A DNA stretch of 64,000 bases from Xanthobacteraceae bacterium (GCA_031291445.1 JARLJA010000187.1:62001-126000); one strand, 5' to 3'; positions 1 through 9,902 are shown, counted from the stretch's first letter. Made by a program: numbers and translations. The notes: a model not told the origin generated them from the letters alone.

Positions 1-48
1 CCGATCGGCAGCGACATCGCGGCCGTGGGGAAGGGCGCCAAGACATGA
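1..48 (+). CDS. C-terminal end of probable HoxU (partial)
   Basis: The window opens inside a reading frame that encodes PIGSDIAAVGKGAKT and stops at the TGA of 46-48. The stop overlaps the hoxY ATG at 45-47, the tight coupling expected inside a hox operon. In NAD-reducing hydrogenases the gene just before hoxY is normally hoxU, the iron-sulfur diaphorase subunit, so this is most likely its tail. Only 15 residues are visible, too few to confirm by sequence, so the name rests on position. Confidence 0.5.
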   Translation, partial: PIGSDIAAVGKGAKT

Positions 49-587
49 CGAAGCCGAAACTCGCGACCTGCTCGCTCGCCGGCTGCTTCGGCTGCCACAT
101 GTCGCTGCTGGACATCGACGAGCGGATCGTCGAGCTGGTCGATCTCGTCGATCTCGACAAGTCGCCGTTCGACGACAAGAAGGAATTCGACGGTCCGGTC
201 GACATCGGGCTGGTGGAGGGAGGCTGCGCCAACGAGCACAACGTTCATGTGCTGAAGCAGTTTCGCCAGCACTGTCGCATCCTGGTCTCGGTCGGCGCCT
301 GCGCCATCACCGGCGGCATCCCCGCCATGCGCAACATGGTGGGACTGCGCGAGTGTCTCGAGGAGGCCTATCTCCGGGGGCCGACGGTGGAGGACGGCGG
401 CCTCATCCCCAACGACGAGGACCTGCCGCTGCTGCTCGACCGGGTCTATCCGTCCCACGAGATCGTCAAGATCGATTATTTCCTGCCCGGTTGCCCGCCG
501 TCGGCGGACGCGATCTGGGCCGCGCTCAAGGCGCTGCTGAGCGGAGAGGCACCGAACCTTCCTTATCCCTTGCTGAAATACGAATGA
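45..587 (+). CDS. hoxY: NAD-reducing [NiFe]-hydrogenase small subunit HoxY
   Basis: A 180-residue protein of normal HoxY length. It shows the cysteine set for the proximal 4Fe-4S cluster: CFGCH (C14, C17), EGGC near residue 60, VGAC near residue 85 and PGCPP near residue 150. There is no twin-arginine signal, as expected for a cytoplasmic bidirectional hydrogenase. HoxY passes electrons between the NiFe site in HoxH and the HoxFU diaphorase, which reduces NAD+. The ATG overlaps the preceding stop, and hoxH follows within about 35 bases. Group 3d-type hydrogenase is the likely class; the family call is firm. Confidence 0.95.
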   Translation: MTKPKLATCSLAGCFGCHMSLLDIDERIVELVDLVDLDKSPFDDKKEFDGPVDIGLVEGGCANEHNVHVLKQFRQHCRILVSVGACAITGGIPAMRNMVGLRECLEEAYLRGPTVEDGGLIPNDEDLPLLLDRVYPSHEIVKIDYFLPGCPPSADAIWAALKALLSGEAPNLPYPLLKYE

Positions 588-620
588 GGGTCGATGCGCC
601 CGTCAAACGAGGATGGCGTC

Positions 621-2069
621 ATGAACGTTCAGTCGAGCTCGCCGTCGCGCAAGATCGTGATCGATCCGGTCACCCGCGTGGAAGGCCACGGCAAGGTCAC
701 GATCCGCCTGAACGAGGCCGGGGAGGTGGAAGAGGCGCGCTTCCACGTCGTCGAGTTCCGCGGCTTCGAGCGCTTCATCCGTGGCCGCATGTACTGGGAA
801 GTCCCAGTCATCATCCAGCGCCTGTGCGGCATCTGTCCGGTCAGCCATCATCTGGCCGCAGCCAAGGCCATGGACAGGGTGATCGGGGTCGACAAGCTGA
901 CGCCGACCGCCGACAAGGTGCGTCGGCTCATGCATTACGGGCAGCTGCTGCAGTCGAACGCCTTGCACATCTTTCATCTCGCGTCGCCGGACCTCCTGTT
1001 CGGCTTCGACGCCCCGCCGGAACAGCGCAACATCATCGAGGTGCTCAACCGCTTTCCCGAGATCGGCAAATGGGCGATCTTCATCCGCAAGTTCGGCCAG
1101 GAGGTGATCAAGGCGACCGGAGGCCGCAAGATCCATCCGACCAGCGCGATCCCGGGTGGCGTCAACCAGAACCTGTCGATCGAGCACCGCGACGACCTGC
1201 GCAAGGACGTCGACCAGATCATCGGCTGGTGCTGCGCGGCGCTCGCGCATCACATGACGTTCGTCGACGCCAACCAGGCGCTGCACCGCGACTTCGCGAG
1301 CTACAGGTCGAACTACGTCAGCCTGGTCGCGCCCGACGGCGCCATGGAGCTCTATGACGGGCGGCTGCGCGCGCTCGGCCCCGACGGCGAGACCATTTTC
1401 GACCAAGTCGATCCCGTCGACTACCGGGAGCACTTCATCGAGGAGGTCAGGCCCTGGACCTACCTTAAATTCCCGCATATCCGCTCGCTCGGCCGGGATA
1501 ACGGCTGGTATCGGGTCGGCCCGCTGGCCCAGGTCAATTGCTGCAATTCGATCGACACGCCGCTGGCAGAAGCCGCCCGCAAGGAGTTCGTCGCCCGGAA
1601 CGGCGGCAGCCCGGTCCACGCCACGCTGGCGTATCACTGGGCGCGGCTGATCTGCCTTGTTCACTGTGCGGAGAAGATCAAGGAGTTCCTGTTCGACGAC
1701 GACCTGCAAGGCACGGACCTGGTGTTGCGGGGCGAGCGGCGCGGCGAGGGCATCGCCTGCATCGAGGCGCCGCGCGGCACCCTGATTCATCATTATACGG
1801 TCGACGACAACGACCAGGTCGCGAGCGCCAATCTCATCGTCTCCACCACCAACAACAACGAGGCGATGAACCGGGCGGTGAAACAGGTCGCCATGAACGA
1901 CCTCTCGGGGCGCGAGATCACCGAGGGCCTCCTGAATCACATCGAGGTCGCCATTCGCGCCTTCGACCCCTGCCTGTCCTGCGCCACCCACGCCCTGGGG
2001 CAGATGCCATTGATCGTGACGCTGGAGGATGCCGACGGGGGCACCATCGCGACGAGGGTCAAGCAATGA
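621..2069 (+). CDS. hoxH: NAD-reducing [NiFe]-hydrogenase large subunit HoxH
   Basis: The catalytic subunit, which cleaves or produces H2 at a NiFe(CN)2CO site. Both nickel-binding motifs are present: RLCGICPVSHH (C69, C72) and DPCLSCATH (C451, C454) near the end. About 25 residues (ALGQMPLIV...) follow the last His and form the tail removed by the HoxW endopeptidase encoded next. The frame is open back to an ATG at 594, but the ATG at 621 has an AGGA-type ribosome site just upstream and gives the usual N-terminus ahead of KIVIDPVTRVEGHGK. Length is then 482 residues. The stop overlaps the start of hoxW. Confidence 0.95.
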   Translation: MNVQSSSPSRKIVIDPVTRVEGHGKVTIRLNEAGEVEEARFHVVEFRGFERFIRGRMYWEVPVIIQRLCGICPVSHHLAAAKAMDRVIGVDKLTPTADKVRRLMHYGQLLQSNALHIFHLASPDLLFGFDAPPEQRNIIEVLNRFPEIGKWAIFIRKFGQEVIKATGGRKIHPTSAIPGGVNQNLSIEHRDDLRKDVDQIIGWCCAALAHHMTFVDANQALHRDFASYRSNYVSLVAPDGAMELYDGRLRALGPDGETIFDQVDPVDYREHFIEEVRPWTYLKFPHIRSLGRDNGWYRVGPLAQVNCCNSIDTPLAEAARKEFVARNGGSPVHATLAYHWARLICLVHCAEKIKEFLFDDDLQGTDLVLRGERRGEGIACIEAPRGTLIHHYTVDDNDQVASANLIVSTTNNNEAMNRAVKQVAMNDLSGREITEGLLNHIEVAIRAFDPCLSCATHALGQMPLIVTLEDADGGTIATRVKQ

Positions 2070-2578
2070 CCGGGCTCCTCTCCGCGGGCAGTGCACCCGC
2101 CACGGCACCGGAACCAGCCGTCGGCTTCCCGCGGCTGCTGGTGATCGGCTATGGCAATCCGGGGCGGCAGGATGACGGCCTTGGTCCGGCGGCGGTCGCC
2201 GAGATCGAGAAGCTCGGCCGGCCCAACATCTCGACCCTGGACGATTATCAACTCGTGATCGAGGATGCGATCGAGGTCGCCGCCCACGACGTGATCCTGT
2301 TCGTTGACGCCACCCGGGAGGGCGACGAGCCCTGCACGATCCGAAAATTGGCGCCGGCCCTCGACATCGCCTTCACCAGCCATCTGCTCAAGCCCGAAGC
2401 GCTGCTGGCGATCACCGCACAGCAGTTCGGCAGGTGCCCGGAGGCCTATCTCGTCGGCATCCGCGGCTACGACTTCGATTTCATCGAGGAGCTCTCGGAG
2501 CAGGCGCGCAGCAATCTCGCAATCGCCGTCGCGCTGCTGCGCCGGCAGATCGATTATTTCTCGAGAGCACTGCGATGA
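2066..2578 (+). CDS. hoxW: Hydrogenase maturation protease HoxW
   Basis: A 170-residue HybD/HycI-family endopeptidase. It carries the signature GYGNPGRQDDGLG near residues 28-40, followed by an acidic FVDATREGD segment; residues of this kind ligate nickel and let the enzyme check the active site before removing the HoxH tail. The ATG overlaps the hoxH stop (ATGA at 2066-2069), and the next gene's ATG overlaps this gene's stop. The frame is open far upstream inside hoxH, but the overlap and family length fix the start. Cytoplasmic; expected to act once per HoxH molecule. Confidence 0.9.
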   Translation: MTGLLSAGSAPATAPEPAVGFPRLLVIGYGNPGRQDDGLGPAAVAEIEKLGRPNISTLDDYQLVIEDAIEVAAHDVILFVDATREGDEPCTIRKLAPALDIAFTSHLLKPEALLAITAQQFGRCPEAYLVGIRGYDFDFIEELSEQARSNLAIAVALLRRQIDYFSRALR

Positions 2579-2961
2579 ACATCGGTCTCGGCGACAGGCG
2601 ACGGACGATCCTGCTGGTGGATGCCGATCCCCATGCGCGGGCGGTGCTGCGCAACGCGCTCGAGGCTGCCGGCTTCACCGTCGGCGAGGCGGCGAGCGAA
2701 CAGGAGGGGGAGCGCACCGCCGTCCGGATCAAGCCGGATGCGATCCTGGCCGACATGCTGATGGGGGCCGTCGATCACGAGGTCGCCGACCGGCTCAAGG
2801 ACATCGGCAGCCGCATCCCGGTCTATATCGTGAGCACCGCGGGCGATGCTTTGGTCGGGGCCGTCGGACTGCACGAACTCGGGGTCGCGGGCGTGTTCCT
2901 CAAGCCGGTCGATCCGGCGGTCGTCATCCAGACCCTCAGGATCCGACTGGGCGCCAGCTGA
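2575..2961 (+). CDS. Stand-alone response-regulator receiver domain
   Basis: A 128-residue CheY-like protein with no output domain. Receiver landmarks are visible: acidic pair D16/D18, likely phospho-acceptor D60 (ILADML), S87/T88 and K110 (FLKPVD). The segment after D60 is MLMGAVDHEV instead of the usual MPxxxG, so it is somewhat divergent. It is translationally coupled to hoxW (ATGA overlap at 2575-2578), which suggests it belongs to the hydrogenase operon. Whether it senses hydrogenase state, acts in a phosphorelay or is a structural partner cannot be read from sequence. Confidence 0.8.
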   Translation: MNIGLGDRRRTILLVDADPHARAVLRNALEAAGFTVGEAASEQEGERTAVRIKPDAILADMLMGAVDHEVADRLKDIGSRIPVYIVSTAGDALVGAVGLHELGVAGVFLKPVDPAVVIQTLRIRLGAS

Positions 2962-3002
2962 GGCGGCCGGGCTGAGAGCCACGAGATCGCCCCGGTCCCT
3001 CG

Positions 3003-4372
3003 CTATTGATAGCTCGCCACGATGTCGGTCACCGCGCGCTCCAGCTGCTTGGCGGTGGCGCATTGCCGCACGACGCTGCACAGCGTCGCGTATCTCGGCA
3101 TCTCGGAATCGCCCCAGCCCCAGGCCAAGCGGCCTTCGGGGTTGAGCCAGACCAGGCGCTTGGCCCGATCGGAGATCCGCCGCAGGATGTCGGCCCGGGG
3201 GTCGAGGTTGTTGGTCCGCGCGTCGCCGAGCACGATCACGGTGGTTTTCGGGGTGACGATGTTGATCCAGTCCTTTTCGAAATCCCGCAGCGACCGGCCG
3301 TAGTCGGACGAGCCGAACCCGACCTTCGACATGATCTCGCCCATCGCCGCTTCGGGCGTGTTGGTTTCGAGAATCTCGCTGACCTCGATGAGGTTGCTCG
3401 AGAACGCGAACGAGCGGACGTCGGAGACGACCTCGTGCAGGCTGTGAATCAGCAGCAGGAAGAAGTCCGAGACCCGCGCCACCGATCCGCTGACGTCGCA
3501 GATCGCCACGATCTTCGGCTTGTCGCGATGGCGGCGCTTCCAGGTGGTGAGAAACGGCACGCCGCCCCAGGCGGCGTTGCGCCGCAGGGTCCGCCGGACA
3601 TCGAGATGCCCGCGCCGCTGGCGCTTGCGGGGCTTGCTGTAACGTTCGCGCAGCCGCCGTGCGATGACCCGGATGAGCGCCTGCATCTGCTCGATCTGGC
3701 GGCGTTCGAGGCGGGCGAGCGGGGCGTTGCGGAGAATCTCGTTGCGCAGGTTCTCGGTTTCCTCACGCCCGTAGAGCAGGAGGGCTTGGGAGACGGTGTC
3801 GCGGACCGCCTCGCGCAGGGCGTCGGTCGCCGCCGCGAGCCGCTCGGCCTCCCCGGGCTGGGCGGTGGTGAGCGCCGACAGATCGTCCCGCAGGCGCTGA
3901 ATTCCCAGCTGATCGAGCATGCGGCTGCTGTAGAGCCCGCGCTGGGTGAAATAGCGGATGTCGGGCAGCGACACGGCATTCGCTGCGGCCGCAATGGCGG
4001 CGGCCACCGCCGAGCGATCATGCGACAGCAGCATCTGCGCCAGCGGGCCGAGCTCGGGCATCGGTGCGCCGCCAGCCGCTTCGCCGGGCGCGAGGTCGGG
4101 GGACGGGGGTTGCTCGCCCTGGTCCGCTGCCGCGTCCCGCGCCGACGAGGAGGCGATTTCCGGCTGGGCGAAGAACAGGTCGAAGCAGTCACCGAGCGCC
4201 CGCTTCTCGTCCTGGCTCTTGGCGAGGGTGAGAAGCAGCGTGTCGCGCAGCAGGTCCCGGTCGGCGAAACCGACCTCGGCCACCGCCTTCATGGCATCGA
4301 TGCTTTCGGCCGGCGACACCCGCACGCCTGCGCCGCGCGCGGCCCGAAAGAAGCGGTGCAGGTTCTCTCGCA

Positions 4373-4373
<1 letters not shown>
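3003..4373 (-). CDS. CoxE-like VWA domain protein
   Basis: A 456-residue protein with an alpha-helical N-terminal half, a basic linker rich in Lys/Arg (residues about 240-275) and a C-terminal von Willebrand factor A domain. The MIDAS motif DVSGS lies near residue 292 with the later Thr/Asp positions in place. CoxE-type VWA proteins work with MoxR/CoxD AAA+ ATPases to insert metals or remodel a client enzyme. Its ATG overlaps the stop of the upstream MoxR gene (ATGA), so the two are co-translated. Last gene of the unit that begins with the peptide precursor at 9902; it converges on the hox operon. A longer frame upstream (to 5465) only shadows the ATPase. Confidence 0.88.
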
Positions 4374-5338
<965 letters not shown>

Positions 5339-5461
5339 ATGGGGCCTCGGAGGCGACCTTGCCTCTTCCCCAAGCGCGACTCTGCACCCATCGGTGATCG
5401 GCCGCAACGGTAAGCCGATGAAAAGGGGAGGGAAATCGCTGCCGAGACGGCCCCGGTGAGC

Positions 5462-6967
5462 TCAATTCGCGCCGGGTTCGTCGGCGCCGATGTCGAGCGG
5501 CGGCCCGTCATAGGACTCCGGCGCGCCGCGGCCGATGGCGAAATGACAGAGCGGGCCTTCGACGTGGAATTCGATCCCGGTCATGCGGGAAAACAGCTCG
5601 ATATTGGTGCTGCCGACCCCGCATCCGCCGAGCCCGAGGTCGGTGGCCATCAGGTACAGCGTTTGCAGCAGGACACCGGCGTCCTTGAGAACGAGTGCAT
5701 AGGCGATCGAGCTGTATTTCCACGACGTCCGGGCGAAGCGGGCGGCGATGGTGACCAGGATCTGGGGCGCGGTGGTTGCTCCCATCGCGTAGGCCGACGC
5801 GGTGAGCAGCGCGTCGAGATCCTGCGACCGCGCGCCGATCGGCACCAGGGCATGACCTCCCGCATCGTAGTGATAGAAGCCGCGGGGCAGTCCGTCGCAA
5901 TTGGCGGCGGCGAGGTAGAGTTCGAGCTCATAGGCGCTGCCTCCCGACGGATAGGGCCTCGCCGCGTAGGTAACCGTCGGACCGTCGTCGTCGACCTTGG
6001 CGCGCCATTTCCCCAGAACCCGTGCGGCGCCGTCGAGAAAGCGCGCCAGCTCCGCCACCGTGATCGGCTGCCGGTCGTCGTAGCTGCGGGTCGAATGGCG
6101 CGCGCGCAGCAGCATGCCAACCGGCGACAACGACCCTTCGGGCGACAGCTTCCGCAGATCGATCTTCCGTCCCGGCCAGCGCGGCCGCACCGCCGGCGGC
6201 GGGTCGATGATCCCCGCATAGGGATAGGTGCCGCCGAGCGGATTGGCTTGTCGGCCTTCCGTCGTGCGGGTGTGAAACAGGAGATCGTGGAAGTCCCACA
6301 GCACCAGGTCGTCGTCGCCTTCGGCCATGCGCGGGCTGCCGTCGCGTGCCGGGTCGGGCCTGAACAGGATCCCGCCATCGAGCAGCAAGGCGAGGAGCGC
6401 ATCCCCCGGAAAGCCAGGCTGCGTACGAAGCTTCTTGAGCCGTTGCGGCGTCGACAGCGCCGCAAGGGCTCCGGCGAGACCCGGATCGCAGATCCTGAAA
6501 AGGGCCTCGGATCGCGGCGATTCCAGCACCATCTCGTTGCCGCGGCGCCGCAGATAGGCGAACCGTGACAGCGCAATGAGGTCGGTCGCGGCGAGCTTTG
6601 GCGTGCGCGGCCAATAGCCGGCCGTCTGCGGTTCGATGACGACCTGGTCCTTGCTGCCATTCCGCCCGAGGCGGTATTCGACAAGGCCGCTGCGGGCCAA
6701 TCGCCGGACCAGCAGGGTGATCTCCTGATCGACGCTGTCCGTGTCGGAGGCGAACGCCTCCAGCGCCAAGCCGGTGCGCAGAGCCTGGGCGCGCTTCGCC
6801 GCGCCGGCGCTGAATTTGCCCAGGGCGAGCCGCTGCCCATCGATATCGGCCGCCAGGCTGCCGTCCGCACCGGCCTCGAGCTTGATGCGGCTGTTCAGCT
6901 GTGCGGCGAGGGTCGGCGGGGCGATCGGTCGCCGGGGTCTTGTCGTCTTCGCTGCGGGAGCGCGCAC
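5462..6967 (-). CDS. SagB/ThcOx-family TOMM dehydrogenase
   Basis: A 501-residue flavin nitroreductase-fold protein. The SagB-type catalytic half covers about residues 280-490 and includes RARHSTRSYDDR (288-299) and a late GGCGVGSTN segment; the N-terminal 250 residues form an extra helical region seen in long SagB proteins. In TOMM biosynthesis such FMN enzymes oxidise azolines to thiazoles/oxazoles. It starts at a GTG with GAGG about eight bases upstream, nine bases after the YcaO gene stop, so the two are an enzyme pair. The FMN-binding set could not be checked residue by residue. Confidence 0.88.
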   Translation of the reverse strand: MRAPAAKTTRPRRPIAPPTLAAQLNSRIKLEAGADGSLAADIDGQRLALGKFSAGAAKRAQALRTGLALEAFASDTDSVDQEITLLVRRLARSGLVEYRLGRNGSKDQVVIEPQTAGYWPRTPKLAATDLIALSRFAYLRRRGNEMVLESPRSEALFRICDPGLAGALAALSTPQRLKKLRTQPGFPGDALLALLLDGGILFRPDPARDGSPRMAEGDDDLVLWDFHDLLFHTRTTEGRQANPLGGTYPYAGIIDPPPAVRPRWPGRKIDLRKLSPEGSLSPVGMLLRARHSTRSYDDRQPITVAELARFLDGAARVLGKWRAKVDDDGPTVTYAARPYPSGGSAYELELYLAAANCDGLPRGFYHYDAGGHALVPIGARSQDLDALLTASAYAMGATTAPQILVTIAARFARTSWKYSSIAYALVLKDAGVLLQTLYLMATDLGLGGCGVGSTNIELFSRMTGIEFHVEGPLCHFAIGRGAPESYDGPPLDIGADEPGAN

Positions 6968-6976
6968 GCCGGCACC

Positions 6977-9298
6977 TCAGGTGTGGGGGAGGAACGGAGT
7001 GAGCTCGCTTTCAGGCAGCGGCCGATCCAGCCATCCGAGCTTGACCGGGACGTCATACAGGCGGCCGGGGCCATAGCGGCGGTAGAAATGCCGCAGGCCC
7101 GGGACGATGACCCGAACGACCGGCACCTCGATGTCGGGGCGCGTCTGGTCGAGCACCAGGAAGTCATAGCCGGCGCGCTTGGCGACATCGACGCAGGCCA
7201 TGGCATAGGCCCGCGAGTTGTCGAGCGTACGCAATTCAGCAGGGGCCGGCCGCACCTTGGCGTGGTTGCCAGGAGTCAGGAAGGGATAGTTTTCTAGGCG
7301 CAGCGGCGTCACGCCGTCGAGGCTCAGCTTTTCGCCGGTGCCGCCGCCCATCAGGCCGATGGAGAGGAACTGGTTGAGCTCCGTCAGCGCCCGCAACAGG
7401 GCGATGCGGGGATCGAAATGCGCGCCCGAGCCGAATTCGATATTCTCGTGCCCGTTCTGCATCCAGTGCAGAATCGCGACATAGGTGGGAACGCCCAGAT
7501 CGTTGGTGACGTCGAGCACCCACAGCTTGCGCCCGGCGCCGGAGAGCTGGGCGTACAGATCGCGGACATAGGAATCGTCGAAGTGGGCCAGGTCGAGCTC
7601 CGGCATCTTGAGCCGGTTGTACCACCAGATCGCGTAGGCATCCCGCTCGACCAGTTCGAGGAAGCCCTGGACGATGGCCTCCTCGCGGGTGTTGCCGGCG
7701 GCGCAGCCGTTGGAATCCGCATGGTAGGCGTTGGGGCCGCTGTAGAAGAAATACAGGACGCTCGTCGGCAGATACTTGAAGCGCTGGTCGCGCAGCGACC
7801 ACACCGGCGTCCATTCGATCTTCGCCGAAGGTTCGAACGGCGGAGGGGCGGGATGCGAATCGTGGTCGTGCTCGTCGTGGCTCGCCACCAATTGCTGGCG
7901 CTGCTGGGCGTCGCTGTACAGCAGCACGTCGTTGGGAAGAATGGCCTCGCCCGGCGCGAAGTCCGTGAACCGTCGCGTCATCCGGATCTCGTCGCCCTGG
8001 AAGATTCCGGAGTAGCGCTCGATCGCTTCCATCAGCGCGCTGGCTTCGCCCTGCTCGACGGTGCTGCCCTTGCCGAACGAGCCGCCGCTCAGTCCCGACC
8101 GCAACTCGTCGACCGATTGGGCGGGCGCCGAGAAATTGTGACCCGCATAGAAGCTGGTGTTCATGGGCAGGGTGGTCGCGATCCGCTCCAGCCGCGTCAC
8201 CACGCCGGTGAGGGGGCTGACGTGCTTGCGAAAATGTTCGACCGTGGCCCGCGATGTCACGGTGCGGTATCCGCCGCTCGTCATCACCAGCTTGGCGCCT
8301 TCGCCGATCTCGACCGGCACCGGCGCCCGCTTCGGGTCGCGGAGCTTCTTGCGGCCGCAGGTCGGACATTGCGGGCGGGCCGTCACGAAGTGCCGGGCAA
8401 TGGTCGATCCCAGCATGTCGAGGCTGACGATGTGATCGTTCAGGTCGGTGCGAAAGTCGGTGGCGATCGCCTTGGCGATCTCGACGGCGGCGAGCTGGAC
8501 GGCGCCCTGTCCCAGGGTGCCGCGGGCGAGCGCTGAGACGGCGACGGGTCGGGGACCGCGGTCGAGAAATCCCTTGATCTCGCGATTGCGGATCATGCGG
8601 TCGAACAGGCAGGTCCAGCACGCGCTGTCGCCCGGCCTGAAAACCGGCCCCACCAGCGGGAAGGCGCCGGATGGCTGAACCAGCAGCCACGGCGTCCGGT
8701 CGGCCACGTGCTGCCGGTTCAGTTCCGCCAGCCGTGGTTCGAGATAGTCGGTCACCAGCACGATCGTGAGATCGGGGGCGCGCTTGACGACGCGAACTCC
8801 GAGTTCAGCCAGGGCGGCGCCGAGCTCCGCCGCGCCCTCGACACCGAGCGACTGAACGCGCACGCGGCAATTTTGTAGGTTGGTGTCGGCCATCTCGGGG
8901 GGCAGACCGAGGCTTGCCCAGTAGCCAGCCACCGCTCCCGTCGAGGCCGCTGACGACGGGACGATATAACGGCGCTCGACCAGCCGCCCCAGCGCTTCCT
9001 TGATTTTTTCGGACGGGAAATCCCGCTCCAGGTCGCGAACGAGCCCGGCAAAGCTCTTGCCGCCCTTTCCGATCGCGGCCGCGAGCGCACAGTACAGCGC
9101 GCCGTGCAGAAAGAACTTCCTGTCCTCGGAGTAGAGGCAGACGACGTCGGGAGGAAGCACATAAACCGTGAAGTTCGGCGCAAAATGCGGAATGTCCTTG
9201 CTGGCATCCCGCGTCCGGCCAGTCCGGCGATTGCCTTTCATGATGTCGGCACGCTCACCTTGGCCACGACTTGTGATCGTGGATCGAGACCGCGGCAT
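6977..9298 (-). CDS. TOMM cyclodehydratase: leader-binding/ThiF-like domain fused to YcaO (SagC-SagD type)
   Basis: A 773-residue fusion. Residues about 40-330 form a leader-binding winged-helix plus ThiF-like partner domain with two CxxC pairs (CWTC at 227-230, CPTC at 311-314), a likely structural zinc site. Residues about 375-765 are a YcaO domain with ATP-site segments KGSTVEQGEASALMEAIER (410-428) and REEAIVQGFLELVERDA (538-554). YcaO uses ATP to cyclise Cys/Ser/Thr of a precursor peptide into azolines. A histidine/aspartate-rich insert (SHDEHDHDSH, 473-482) is unusual. The ending TPFLPHT is not the typical PxPxP tail. The start is uncertain: ATG at 9298 or 9241. It sits between the precursor and the dehydrogenase. 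Confidence 0.9.
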   Translation of the reverse strand: MPRSRSTITSRGQGERADIMKGNRRTGRTRDASKDIPHFAPNFTVYVLPPDVVCLYSEDRKFFLHGALYCALAAAIGKGGKSFAGLVRDLERDFPSEKIKEALGRLVERRYIVPSSAASTGAVAGYWASLGLPPEMADTNLQNCRVRVQSLGVEGAAELGAALAELGVRVVKRAPDLTIVLVTDYLEPRLAELNRQHVADRTPWLLVQPSGAFPLVGPVFRPGDSACWTCLFDRMIRNREIKGFLDRGPRPVAVSALARGTLGQGAVQLAAVEIAKAIATDFRTDLNDHIVSLDMLGSTIARHFVTARPQCPTCGRKKLRDPKRAPVPVEIGEGAKLVMTSGGYRTVTSRATVEHFRKHVSPLTGVVTRLERIATTLPMNTSFYAGHNFSAPAQSVDELRSGLSGGSFGKGSTVEQGEASALMEAIERYSGIFQGDEIRMTRRFTDFAPGEAILPNDVLLYSDAQQRQQLVASHDEHDHDSHPAPPPFEPSAKIEWTPVWSLRDQRFKYLPTSVLYFFYSGPNAYHADSNGCAAGNTREEAIVQGFLELVERDAYAIWWYNRLKMPELDLAHFDDSYVRDLYAQLSGAGRKLWVLDVTNDLGVPTYVAILHWMQNGHENIEFGSGAHFDPRIALLRALTELNQFLSIGLMGGGTGEKLSLDGVTPLRLENYPFLTPGNHAKVRPAPAELRTLDNSRAYAMACVDVAKRAGYDFLVLDQTRPDIEVPVVRVIVPGLRHFYRRYGPGRLYDVPVKLGWLDRPLPESELTPFLPHT

Positions 9299-9432
9299 CC
9301 GGCCGCTGCGGGGGCTTTGCGCGGCGGCATCTCGGCGAGCGCCTGATGGTCATGCGCGCGCAAGCCTGAATCTCTTCGCGGCAGCGCAGCAAATTCGTCA
9401 ATTCCGGCAACTGACACGCATCAGCAACAAGA

Positions 9433-9466
9433 TTTGGCCGGGTCGATCCTGTCGAGCCCGGCCAAA
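9433..9466 (-). terminator. Hairpin between peptide precursor and biosynthetic genes (likely attenuator)
   Basis: Ten-base perfect arms (TTTGGCCGGG at 9433-9442, CCCGGCCAAA at 9457-9466) with an inner TCGA/TCGA pair and a 5-base loop. Read on the minus strand it lies about 50 bases after the precursor stop and is followed by TCTTGTTGCT, a weak U-rich tract. It could end most transcripts after the precursor while letting some continue into the enzymes, a common way to make more substrate than enzyme. Confidence 0.6.
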
Positions 9467-9515
9467 GCAATCTGCACCCATCAACGTACATTGCGGCGCG
9501 TCAGCGGAACGCTGC

Positions 9516-9902
9516 TCAGCACAAGCGGCAAGCGCCCCACGACAGGCAACAACCGCCCACGCCCCAGCCGCAACCACCGCACCGGCAACCACGGCAGCCT
9601 CTGCAGCCTCGGCAGCCGCCGCAGCCGCCACAGCGACAGCGGGTCAGCTGCACGTCGCCTTGCCCGCCCAGGTTCTCCTTGTCGAAGACATGGAAGGTGG
9701 CCAAGGTGACATCGGAGAGTTCCTCCTCCCCGAGAATGACTTGCTGGCCGGGCGTGATTCCCGTCAGCTGACCGTCGGTGGGCGGCACGACCGCAGCGGA
9801 TGCGCCGCCTGCAAGAGAGAAAGTCAACCCCGCCGCTCCCAAAGCCGGGACGGCCACCTGAGCCGCACGCTTTCGCTTCGTCGCTTGTTTCGTCCGTGGC
9901 AT
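9516..9902 (-). CDS. Candidate TOMM/RiPP precursor peptide, Cys-Gly-Arg-rich core
   Basis: A 128-residue peptide with two parts. Residues 1-87 form a leader: a basic start (TKQATKRKR), a hydrophobic stretch ending ASA-A near residue 37 that resembles a secretion signal, then an acidic segment EEELSDVTLATF and a double glycine (79-80). Residues 88-128 are a core with 13 cysteines (89, 91, 94, 97, 100, 103, 106, 108, 111, 118, 119, 125, 128), mostly spaced C-x-x with G/R between. Such Cys-x-x repeats recall heterocycloanthracin-type precursors, and the YcaO and SagB genes lie just downstream. The ATG at 9902 has a GGAGGA site eight bases upstream; an in-frame ATG at 9920 overlaps that site and is unlikely. 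No recognised family name can be given. Confidence 0.85.
   Translation of the reverse strand: MPRTKQATKRKRAAQVAVPALGAAGLTFSLAGGASAAVVPPTDGQLTGITPGQQVILGEEELSDVTLATFHVFDKENLGGQGDVQLTRCRCGGCGGCRGCRGCRGCRCGGCGWGVGGCCLSWGACRLC

Noticed and set aside
603-2108. Long antisense frame (501 residues) opposite hoxH
   Set aside because: High-GC shadow of hoxH: proline/arginine/alanine-rich with no family pattern, and fully overlapped by a well-supported gene.
9560-9640. Short tandem repeats as a CRISPR or minisatellite
   Set aside because: The period is three bases and follows codons for the C-x-x core, so it is coding repetition.
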